In this document: positions 34,288-44,449 of the stretch, one piece after another
Layout: every line of letters starts with the position of its first letter
Numbering within the stretch: the stretch's first letter is position 1
From: Phylloscopus collybita
Taxonomy: Eukaryota > Chordata > Aves > Passeriformes > Phylloscopidae
Length of the DNA: 64,000 nt
Direction of reading: 5' to 3'
NCBI GenBank assembly: GCA_027886175.1
Contig: JAJNNQ010000075.1
Location: 9,093,001-9,157,000 of the forward strand
Made by a program: the position numbers and the translations under genes
The notes under the pieces: generated by a model
The model's database searches: none
The model's input: the letters and a program-made list of their open reading frames with translations, nothing else
Told to the model about the DNA's origin: nothing

Positions 34288-35250
34288 ATGCATTTGCTGG
34301 TTTCCTGTGCCCCAAGGGCCTTAGTGATCTGCTTTTATGAGACCAGGCCCACCAATGCTGTTTTGTATGGTAAAAACGAATGAACTAAATGAATCAAAAC
34401 CATCAGAGGCCTGATGGATAAGGGACAACAGGTGATATGTGTTTGATAGAGGCTAAGTTACTTAGGTTATAAAAAACTGAGTTATTACAAGCCTACATTC
34501 TAAATAGCCATCTCACCTCAGTGCCTCACAACTACAGGTGACACATCCTCTTCCAAGCAGCACCAGCTGGACTTCAAACAGTCCTGGTTAGTCAACTCCC
34601 TCTTTTTTCACTGTTGGACATAAAATGCCTAGCAATAATAAGATCCAGAGGTCTTTTATATTTTTTTCACCCTCATAAAGCTGTTGTTGCCTGGCAGGAA
34701 GGAACAGCTGGTCCCTTCTTTCCCCGGCTCTGGTGGAATGCAGAGTGAAATGGAGTCCTTCATTCCCACTGCCAACAGACCTGAATCCCAGGCAAACTGT
34801 CAGGAGAGTCCCAGAGAATCATGCTAAACACAGCGTGTGCTAGACCAGCACAAAGGAAGGAGATGAGGCAATATGACAGAACATGCTGACTGGCTGATTT
34901 CACTGCAATATCACAGCTCAAGATCACTTTTTCCTGGTTTGTTTTTTTTTTAATTTTTGTAACTTTAAGAAAAAACACAGCAAAGAGAAGCAAGTAAAAC
35001 CATGTAAAAGGGCATTACCTCCCAGAGAGAAAATCTTGTATTTACAATAAATGGTTGGTTCCTTACTTAGCAACCCTCAGAAAAGCAAATTAATTATTAA
35101 GTTATATTAGGAAAGGAATAGAGAGCAAACCATTACTGATGTAAAATACATGTACACCTGCATTCTAGTGATGGGGCTCAGTTTAGGATGCTTTCCCTTT
35201 CTCTCTCCCCCCACCTCCAGGAAGAATGTGTAGTAGAACTGGGAAAGTTT
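34285..35250. other. Unique sequence, nothing recognised
   Basis: Ordinary sequence. A short pyrimidine-rich run (tttctctctccccccacctcc) lies just before the old CR1 fragment at 35255. Confidence 0.45.
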
Positions 35251-35254
35251 TTAA

Positions 35255-35575
35255 GGACAAGGGTAATCAGAGGTTTGAAAAATCTTCTATATGAGGAACA
35301 AATAAATAGACCGGGACTTTTCAGCCTGACAAAAGAAGATGAGTGAAAGGAGATATGCAAAAGCATGAATGACATGGAGAAGGTGAATAGAGAATTATTG
35401 TTCGCTGTCTCTTCTAGTACAAGAGCTACTACATCAGCCAACCAGGCAGCAGGTTCATGGACCAAAAGGTGGTATTTCTTCAACCAGACATGAAGAACTC
35501 TTTGTCCCCTGAAATTGTAAATGTTGGGAGCTTTCATGGTTTCCAAATCTGACTGGAAAAAATCATGAGAAGAAA
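35255..35575 (+). mobile_element. Ancient CR1/L3-type LINE fragment
   Basis: The plus strand matches the 3' coding region of old amniote CR1/L3 LINEs from memory: 'aatcttctatatgaggaaca', then 'gggacttttcagcctgacaa', 'ggagatatgc...catgaatgacatggagaagg', 'caggcagcaggttcatgg' and 'ggtatttcttcaacca'. These correspond to the peptide order L-x-Y-E-E / G-L-F-x-L / R-G-D / F-F-T of CR1 ORF2. The family differs from the copy at 18 kb and looks much older, with many substitutions and no intact frame. The 150-codon minus-strand ORF covering it is an antisense artefact. Confidence 0.75.
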
Positions 35576-35579
35576 AAGG

Positions 35580-37775
35580 AACAGAGAATTTTTTATTAAA
35601 CACAAAGACATGACTATGCATCTCAGCCACAGGGTTGGTCTAACCTGATTCAGCTGTTCGTGTGCTCTCATGCTATATTCTCTGAGAGGGGATTATGAGA
35701 TTTCTTGTAGCTCACCTCTAAGTACGGACTATTTTCATTCTGACTGGTTTTTAAGTCCAAAAACCTTTGCTCAGTTCAAGTAGGAATTTTGTCTGAATAT
35801 GTGTTTATTAAAGACTGGAAAAGAGAAGACATCCCTGGGAATTCATGTGGAATGAAATGCTCTATCAATGCAAGTGGCTGTAGGTAATCTTGAAACCCTG
35901 AGTAATTACAAGAGTCTGTGTATAAGACTTCATTGATTTTAGTGCATGAATACATACAGAACTGCTTCCTAAGAATTTTAAATTGATTGTGTCAGGCAGA
36001 TCATACAAAACCCAAGGACTTTGGGAAATGTTTGCCTTATTCATTTTCTTCTTGCTCAGTAGGCTAAAAATACACTGTCTGAAGTAGTGCCTCTGAGGCA
36101 TTTCATTCCTTTTAACTTCAGACACCTTACCCACCATCTGAACTTTTAAACAAAAGCTGCTGTAGAACTCAGATCATTATTGTATCCTAACGTACATTAA
36201 GTTCACTTCTTATTCAAGGAATGCAAGACCTGCAATTTTGTCACTATTTTTGTTTAGTTGCTCTATTTCTTCCCTCTGTGTCTTAGTTTCATACAGCAAA
36301 TATTTTACAACAGTGCCTAACAAATTGTTTTCCTTTAATGATTTTGATGGACAGGCCATAAGGACACAGAGTGGTCAGCAAGAGAAGAGTCTGTGTGCTG
36401 TCTGTAGCTGACAAATACTAAGACCCCCCACAAGAAACTTTGTTATGACATATTAGTTTGTTATCCAAGGAAGTTGCCTCAAAGGACAATGCATTTTGTT
36501 GCTAACAGAACATCTCTTAATCCCTACCATTTCAATTCAAGATATTTCTTTACAGTGGTCAGTTGTTTGTGTCATTTTTGACAGCAGTTTGTAATGCCTT
36601 AATTTTCTAGAATTGTTGTCCTGAATGGAGGTGATGCTGAAGTACAAATTCTATTACAAGCTGAACAGGGGACCACAAAAACATTGAGAGTTAAAGCAAA
36701 GTGAAGATATATGCTATATTAAACAACAACTCAGATGCTATAAATGTGTTAATCACTTCCTTCCAGAGAGTATTCAGAGTGGGCCAAAAGAGGTGAGTAC
36801 AAACAAACTCATGGCTAAACAGAATATGATTAAAATTAGTGGATATTAGCAAACAGCAAAAACAAGAAAAGAATCATTTTTATGTGAAGCTGATATAAGG
36901 CTATGATGCAGAAGAACAGTTGTTTAGCAGGGTCTATAATATGTCTAAAAAGAATAGAATTTGAGTGGAAAGAGCAGCCAGGGGGATGATGGAACTGAGC
37001 AGGGATATGAAACCAAGTACTTCATGGCACACTGCTTTCAAGTAATGAAAGAAAACCTGTGAAAGATAGAGACACAAATCTCCATTTCAAGATTTAATCA
37101 TGGGTAGGGAAGAGTTACCAGGATACAATAAAGAAGACAAATATGGTGAAGCAGTTATTATCCTTCCCAGTCCCAGCAGTGGACCTACAGGTGCCTTCTT
37201 AACTGGAATTTTCATCTAATCATAAACAACTTCAAGGTGACCTATTTTACAGCTTTTTGCTAAGGAAAACATCAGCGTTTTACCTCCAAAATATAGTGAA
37301 TGAAATTTGTAGCTATATTATATATTATTGACAAAAATAATCAACATCTCAAGCAATCTGCACTTCTCTAAAGATAGAATCTCATGAACGTAACCACACA
37401 CATATATCTGTGGATAATTTATGTCATCAGGTAGTTCACCACAAAAATTCGTTAAGAAAATAATAGTACTTGGAGGTAGTATTAGCATATTTAAAATAAT
37501 TGCTTGATGAATAAATAGTTCCATAATTTAACATAATTTTAGAAAATGACAGAGCAATCCAAAATATCAACCATATTTATCAAAATAGAGTAAATTCTCT
37601 TGCTTCAAAGCATATGCTGGATTTTGTCATTGAGAAGTAAACTGCCTTTGGCAGCTGCATCATACTCACAGTTGACATTTGGAGACAGAGAAAAGTTTCA
37701 TCAGTTTAATTTCCTAAAGTGTTGGCATGATCTTCAATTTTGAATTCAGCTGTCATGAATTCATGCCAACTTCTG
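35580..37775. other. Unique AT-rich sequence, nothing recognised
   Basis: No element is identified. ORFs are at most 90 codons (35865-36137, minus). Confidence 0.45.
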
Positions 37776-37781
37776 GGGAAG

Positions 37782-37862
37782 TTTTTCTGGTTTTGTTTTG
37801 GTTTTTTTGTTTGTTTTTGCGTTTGTTTTCTTTTTGTTTGTTTTGGTTTTTTGTTTGTTTTT
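37782..37862. repeat. T/G-rich (GTTT/GTTTT)n low-complexity repeat
   Basis: Imperfect units of GTTTT, GTTTG and GTTTTTT. It explains the Lys/Gln/Thr-rich and Phe/Cys-rich ORFs on the two strands. Confidence 0.9.
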
Positions 37863-37864
37863 AT

Positions 37865-40410
37865 AGACAGACATTTAATCTCTGACAACAAAAATTTTCA
37901 GCAAATTCTCCTAATTTTTTTTGCTGCAATTTTTTTTTGTTGGTTCTTCTCATTTTTCATCAAAAATCATTCAAAACTATAATTATTGGCCACGACATGG
38001 CTGTAGTAATTTTAAGTGGCCTCTAGAACCAACGAGTCTAATTCCAATTCAGAGAGAATTTCTGTAATATTTTTCACTAGCCAAGGTGAGGCAATTTTTT
38101 GAATTAAAGCCCCCCCCACTACCAGTTTTCAATGCAATTTTTTAGCATTTAATTTTTTTGGGGTAACTTAAAAATCATTTTAGTTTCAAGAGGCATCACT
38201 TCATGCTTTTAAAGAAGTTGTTTTGGTTTTTTTTATTAGAACAACTTGAAACAAACATATTTCTGATGAATAGTGGTAGAATCATTCCCCTTCTGCTTCA
38301 TCAGCTGCTTTGTTACGGGGTTGTCAAACACAGGGGAATTCATCAATGAGGTACAAACTGCTTTCTGCAAGATCTGAGTTCATTGTTAGGTCAGTGATAT
38401 ATGAAGAAAAGCTCATCATTTTTCTAAGGAGACATCAGGCATCTCCTTGCCCGAGGTTTTACAGATATTCTTGGATGACTTCAGTTTCATCAGCATATGC
38501 ACTAATTTGAGCCACCTTTAAAGTTGCTGATTTGTATTTTTTAAGGCACTCATCTGAACAGCTGCTGTTATAATTCAAGTATTGTTCAGCTGAATTGTAG
38601 CTACACACCTTTTCATCTGAAAGGTGAAAATGTCTCCAAAGTACTTTGGTAGAAACATTTCCCCAGGATGATGTATGCTAAGGGTTTTTTTCTTTTTACT
38701 CTCTGCGGTGAGAACACCACTTACCTATGCTAAATTCATGTTTTCTTATTTCAAGGCCCAGGCTACAACTCCTACCTTGAATTCAGCAGTAAAAATTTAG
38801 CTTATTGTTTCTAATGTCACCAAAACCACTGCATCCTGCTTTCAAAAATCTGGATGCTATTCATTAACTTGTGGGTCTCTCTATAGTTGCCACTTTCCCT
38901 GTGTAAGATAATGTTGTGTAGTGTATTTCAGCAATAAGAGGCAGGAATACAGTGCAAGGAAGGCTCAGGCCAGAGAAAAGTGATCTTGCTCTTGTGTAAA
39001 TCCCTCCTTCCCAGGGCAGCTGCCATATCAGAGTCATTCATTTTGTCTTGGAGGTTCTACAGGGAAAGAGAAAAGTATAATGGTGGATCCCAGGGGTGAA
39101 GAAAGTTACATGGAGTAAGAAGTGAGAGGCAACTAGTGGCTGTGCTTAGCTTCCTTCTGCTCTATCCTCAAGTTCCATGGAAACATTGTGACTGGCTTTT
39201 ATTTTTATAATCCTTTTATTTGTATATTACATGTTGTAATCTTGAAAGTATGTTGTGTGTGAAAAAGGTTCTCTTTTTGTTTGTTTTAGAAACAATGCTG
39301 TTATCAATGTATTGCACTGTGAACCCTTGGTTCCTTCACCATGAGAGAGACTAATTGCTCTACACTCACCTTCTTCATGAGTCAGTTCTTTGTAGATCAC
39401 CCTGTAAAAGGTTTCTGTGCTGTTATCATGCCCAGACAAGCTTTTTCTCACTGGACTTGAGGCAGGACTTTCCTTAATCAAGTCCTTGGCTGATTGTGGA
39501 GAAACTGCCACACACTCACTCATATCCATGCACAAGGAATAGATTAAGAACATCAAATCAGTTATTCCTCACCTACTGTTCCTCAACTCTTTGGTACTTC
39601 TCAAAAGGTTTAAGGATTCTAGAAGCCATGGTGGGATTTAGATTTCTCCTCTTAAGCAATTAGTCCACTTCTCATGTGAAGCCCAGAAGAAGGAGGAAAC
39701 ATTTTGTTGGAGGGTAAACAATAATTCCACTGTCTACAATAAATTACTCAGGTTAGCAGTGCCAAAGTTCATTCCTGATCCTGTAATGAGAAGTGCTCAA
39801 AACTCTGGCAGTGGAAATTGCAAAATGTTATTTTTACCTCAGGCTTGTAAGGAAATGAGACTTGTTTGATCATACCCTGTGTGCATGCATGTGTCTATCT
39901 ATCCATCTGACCTTTCCTAATACTGTTTGAGGTCTTTGTCTTATTTTAAGAAAATCTGATGAAGAATTAGAAATCACAAGCAGTGTCAAGTTCCAAAAAG
40001 CATCAGAAAAGCAAGTGGTTCCATAAAAAGGGATGTTTGGTGTCTCCTTCGAGGGAAAGGCAAATATATTTTGCAAGCTATCAGAAAGGGCTGTTGAAAG
40101 ACAGGCTATATTCACTCCTTCCCACCTTGAATGTCTGCTTTTAGTTTCAGTTTTCTTTTTCCACTTAACTTTTGCCCATAGGCTTTTCTTGTTACCATTA
40201 CATGTAAGAGTGGTAGCATACTGCAGGCACTCAGCCAGAGCACCCCAAGGGAAAAGCAATCAGTCTGAACAGCTCAGGACTATAGATCTTCAGTTTGTGG
40301 CAAAAGGGAATTTCTGGTCTGTGCTGCTTACAATGCTGATGATGCCTTAAATTTTAGCTTTCACATTTTCCAGATTCTGTACTGCATTAGTGTACAAGTC
40401 TGAATTTCAC
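37865..40410. other. Unique sequence, nothing recognised
   Basis: AT-rich DNA with a short C run near 38110 and short ORFs (up to 129 codons at 39870-40259, minus) without family resemblance. Confidence 0.45.
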
Positions 40411-40502
40411 ATACGGTGTTAGCAAGTTCTCTTCACAGCTCAGACAAAATAAAGCTTTTCCAGCCCAAGAACCAAGGGCACCATTGCAGGTGGTGTCCTT
40501 CA

Positions 40503-40536
40503 GGCACAAAAAGTATAAAGGCACAAAAAGTATAAA
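40503..40536 (+). repeat. 17-bp direct repeat containing TATAAA, two perfect copies, in the LTR promoter
   Basis: The unit 'ggcacaaaaagtataaa' occurs at 40503-40519 and 40520-40536, so TATAAA appears at 40514-40519 and 40531-40536. It lies about 190-210 bases upstream of the LTR's AATAAA, where the U3 promoter should be. Confidence 0.9.
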
Positions 40537-40720
40537 CAGGGAATTGAGGAGAGCAAACTGGGAGGATGGGACTTCATAACCTGAGGCTGTAATTGGACAA
40601 TTAGCCCCAATATGTAAATGGACCAACACTTATGAAAGTGTGGAAATTTGTGACCTGTCACCCATTTTGGGTGTAGCCTTGGCTGGGCTCTTCTACTGCC
40701 CAGGGTTTGAAGGCCTTTTT

Positions 40721-40726
40721 AATAAA
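40721..40726 (+). promoter_or_regulatory. LTR polyadenylation signal AATAAA
   Basis: A canonical hexamer downstream of the duplicated TATA unit and followed by a T-rich region, as in a retroviral R/U5 segment. Confidence 0.7.
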
Positions 40727-40799
40727 TACCTTCTTTATTCCTTTAATACTGCCTAGCCTCTGTTCTAGGTAGCCTCTTAAGGCATCTTTTCTGACAGAT

Positions 40800-41035
40800 C
40801 TCTTCTGATTCAACATCCTAATACCTTGTTGAAGAAGTTGAGCCTGGTAAATGCTAAATGGAAAGTCATGACAGCGTTGTCAAATGAAAATATTCAAACA
40901 TCAAAAGCTGGGCCATGAGAAATATGAGATTTGTTTAAATACCTCAAGGCTTTGTTGCATTTTGCTTTCTTATACTTAAGATTTGGCATAACACACTGAA
41001 AATTAAATACACACCACACAAAATTGATGACCAGA
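40800..41035. other. Unique spacer between LTR and microsatellite
   Basis: Nothing recognised. Confidence 0.5.
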
Positions 41036-41036
41036 A

Positions 41037-41305
41037 TACATCTATATCTATCTACATCTCCATATCTATATCTATATCTATTGCTATAGCTATAGCTATA
41101 GCTATAGCTACATATGTCTATATCTATCTATATCTATCTATATATCTATATCATCTAGCTCTATATCTAATCATATATCTATAGCTACAGCTATATGTAT
41201 TATATCTATCTAGATGTAGATCTAGATCTAGATCTATTTATACCTATATCATCTATCTATATCTATATTTAATCTATATCTACATATACATATACATATC
41301 TACAG
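41037..41305. repeat. Compound microsatellite (TATC/TATCTA, TAGC, TAGATC)n
   Basis: About 270 bases of imperfect 4- and 6-bp units: ATCTAT/TATCTA at both sides, a central block of five CTATAG steps near 41085-41109, and a palindromic AGATCT block near 41215-41238. It ends in ACATAT units. The units differ by single steps, as expected from slippage and point change within one ancestral (TATC)n array. Confidence 0.95.
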
Positions 41306-41309
41306 CTGA

Positions 41310-42595
41310 ATAGTTAGGTAGGTGGGATTTTCCCTTTATCAGTTTTTGTTAAAATTTCTGAAATTTAATCTAAAAACTTTGAAGTTCCTATTGTAGCAGC
41401 TTTGCTTCAGAAGATCTGGAAGGAAATCCATGGCTGGCATTGGAAGAATTCTACTTCACTGAGTAGTTTGTTTCTTAAAATCATTTAGCTTACTTCTGAT
41501 AACTTTTGAATCAGTGCTACACTGTTGTTATCAAGCCCAAATAAACCACATTAATGTATTTTCATCCACTTAGACATACTACAGTTAAGCAGAAATTAAA
41601 TTAGCAGAAAATACTGAAATACAAATATGAACTAAAGTATCTTATTAACTAGAACTAAGTAAATCATTACAATACATTGATAAGAAAAGGTTAGTGTGCT
41701 AATTGTAAAAATATGGAATGGTTTGAAACAGTAATAGAGGAATGGTTGTAAAAGGTCTGAACTATTTAGAGTGGTTTAAAGAATAGGTTACAGAGTAAAC
41801 ATCTACATTTAAAATGGGAAAGTGGAGAAGAAAATAGCTACAAAATTCACCTTTGAAAACTTTTTCTGTCCATAATGAACAGATACTTTGGAAATCCTAT
41901 TGATTTTTTTATTATATTTCTTTTTAAATCAGTAAAAAACACACTTAAAAAGTAGATTTTCTTATTTTAAAAGGACACATGAAAGGTCTGCCAGAGATAA
42001 TATTTTCAGTTAATCGGAATAAAAGTTTTTCACTGACCTGAAGTGAACACTTTTATTTTTTTTTATGTTATTCTGTTAAAATAATTTTGCAAGATTCTGT
42101 TTTGTTTCTATTTTCCCCTTGGTTGGAAAATCCATTTGCTGACCAGCTATACAAAATAGTCATGAAAGCAACATTTTTCTGTCAAGCAAATTCTTTACTG
42201 TATTTTGAGCAATGGTATACTAATCTTTGGTGTCTTATGGAGACAATGCATAAAATATTTACTATGCACTTAGTGTATGTACATCATTTCTTTCAACTCA
42301 GAATGAGTAGGTTCCTCAAACTTTGATTGCTTCAGTTTAGAACCCACTGTGGATTAGTGAGAAATTTGCAAAGTGGGAGTCAGCAGGTACAGAAGTAACC
42401 TAAGAAGTAGAAAAATGTTGTGTTCCAATTCAATCTGCTAGCAAGGCTGGACATGTCCTTTTACTAATCTCTGCAGTCTCTGCCCCAAATCTGGAAAACA
42501 AAAATTATGTGACCTTGTTAGCAATGTAGTTTTAGATTGATGGATAAAAATGTTACCTAGGAGCTAGATAATAACAATAAATGTTTATTGTTGAC
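41310..42595. other. AT-rich unique sequence, nothing recognised
   Basis: No element is identified. A Phe/Leu-rich 79-codon ORF (42087-42326) has no family resemblance. Confidence 0.45.
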
Positions 42596-42599
42596 TTTG

Positions 42600-42665
42600 T
42601 TTAGAAAATGAGGGAAATACAGTGGCCTGTGGTCACAAAGCAGGATAGGGATTGGGATTGGCTTG
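42600..42665 (-). mobile_element. Possible MIR-like SINE fragment, reverse orientation
   Basis: The plus strand 'agaaaatgagggaaatacag' followed by 'gtggcctgtggtcacaaagc' resembles the reverse complement of the MIR core ('aaaatgaggaaactgag...tgcccaaggtcacacagc'). It is short and diverged. Confidence 0.4.
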
Positions 42666-42669
42666 TAAG

Positions 42670-44393
42670 ATTTGTACTTCTAATACCCTATTTTTCATTT
42701 TCTCTCATTTTGAAAGAACAATTTATATCATATTTAAATATTCTAGAATACACAACTGCTTTCTCAGATCATAAAAATAAATACTTTTTTTCCTATCAGG
42801 TCTCATAGTATGATGATCTTCAAATTCACATTGTCATTTCTTCCTATCTTCATCTATGCCATGAGATTTAATAATACTGCATCCATCAAGAAAAACACAA
42901 ATGCAATCTGGAGCATCCAAATTCTGTGGTGGTCTGAAGGTTAAATCTGGCAAGTGAGTCTAAATGCCTCAGCATGGTGAACAGTTCAGCTGTAAGTGGG
43001 GCCTGTGTGCTGTGATAGGTGAAACAGAGGTGTACCAATAACAGAAGGAATTGTGAGTGATCTTCTCATCCTTTCATGGACTTTCCCTCAGATAACCCCA
43101 CTGGTCAGGAGGCATTGACATCACCAGATATGACTGCCTTTTCTCCCTCTACAGCTAATGGATCAAAGCAGAGACTCTTCCAGAAGGCGATTTTAAGCAG
43201 ATGTTAGATTTAGGTGCCCTATATTGTCTTCCAGGGATGTTCTGTTTTTGCTGACCAGAGACAGAGTCAGTCTAGTCAAAGACTAGATGGAGGAATAAGC
43301 CATCTTGGATGCCAAAATTCAAGAAAATGCCTTCCCCCACTTTTCTCACAGTAAAGTCACAGTGCTGACACTATCCTTCCCGTGCAAGACCACCTTAAGA
43401 AGACACTAAGCAACTGCTATGGAAGGTAACAGAAAAAACTGCAATTTTAGCATTCCCTGCATGAGTACTTACTGGGAATGGCCATACCAATGAATATCAA
43501 AGCAGCATGACCTCTTCCCAAAAAAGCAACATGCATATTCATTTGTACTGCAACCAGAATCTTTAAAGACATTTATAATTCTTTTCTTTTCCATCATTAT
43601 TAGCTGAAATAGTTGGTTCACTGAGCTAGTTTCTCATCTAGAGGACTCATTATTTTGACAAAGCTAGTTTGAAAGGAGTTCTGTTTGATTTCAGTTCAGA
43701 TTCAACCTTGCGGAAGGGTCCAAGACAACCACATGGAATAGCTGGCAGTCATCCTCACTCAGCACTCTTGAAGTGTTACCCTTCTAAGGCATGATCAAAT
43801 CATCCAGTAAAGGGAAACAGAAGACAGATGGGTTTTCTTTCCACTGAAATAAGGGATGACTCTAAACTCTGGGAACATCTCATCAGTGACGCTTGCTTCG
43901 ACCCTATCCTGCAGCTTTGATATGAATATCTCAGTTTTCCTTCCTGCAGGGAGTAAGAGATAAAATTTGCAAGCTGGGAAGAGGGTGGTGTGTGGTCTGA
44001 CCTTGAAAAAATAACTGAAAACAACTTTTCCTTTTGTTGCAATGAAGATACTCTACAAGACAGGATATGCCTTGTGCACATACCTTAAATCTCTTTTCCC
44101 TCCTATAGTTTTCCCAAACCGAGCATCGGGAAAGCTTCTCAGCTTTCCAGAATTTGCGGTGTGTTTCATGTTGTTTAAAAAACTAGGGCAAACCCAGGGA
44201 AATGACTTCAGCTGTGTGGTGAGAATTGCTAGCTGCGAACTGAACCACAGAGTACTGCTGGGAAACTTCATTCTTGCATCTGATAACTATTTTATGGGAA
44301 TGTGTGCTGACCCACGGCTGTGGTTCTCCACAAAATACTGGGAGCATGAGTACTCTTCTACCAAACATACTTTAGGGTCTATTCTTAGTATTC

Positions 44394-44395
<2 letters not shown>
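42670..44395. other. Unique sequence, nothing recognised
   Basis: No gene or repeat is recognised. A 93-codon minus-strand ORF (43800-44081) and a 135-codon ORF ending in the poly-T tract are without motif. Confidence 0.45.

Positions 44396-44397
<2 letters not shown>

Positions 44398-44445
<48 letters not shown>
44398..44445. repeat. Poly-T tract, 48 T
   Basis: The longest pure homopolymer in the window. It creates poly-Phe and poly-Lys tails on nearby ORFs. Confidence 0.95.
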
Positions 44446-44446
<1 letters not shown>

Positions 44447-44449
44447 TAG

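Larger units (their letters stand above)
40417..40796 (+). mobile_element. LTR of an endogenous retrovirus (probably solo), about 380 bp
   Basis: The text resembles a common passerine LTR (from memory). TATA-bearing repeats (40503-40536) are followed by 'gggaattgaggagagcaaac', then 'atatgtaaatggaccaacac', 'ccattttgggtgtagccttg', 'gcccagggtttgaaggcctt', AATAAA at 40721-40726 and 'cctctgttctaggtagcctc'. The order TATA, poly-A signal, then a U5-like end gives plus orientation. A 3' end at CTGACA (40796) or GGCA (40784) is plausible. The 5' end at TGTTAG (40417) is uncertain, and no target duplication was found. No gag/pol sequence adjoins it. Confidence 0.75.

Noticed and set aside
35178..35630. 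150-codon minus-strand ORF
   Set aside because: It is antisense to an ancient CR1/L3 fragment whose sense strand shows the real ancestral coding order.
41037..41305. CRISPR-like or regularly spaced repeat array
   Set aside because: There are no conserved repeats with unique spacers. It is a graded microsatellite in a vertebrate sequence.
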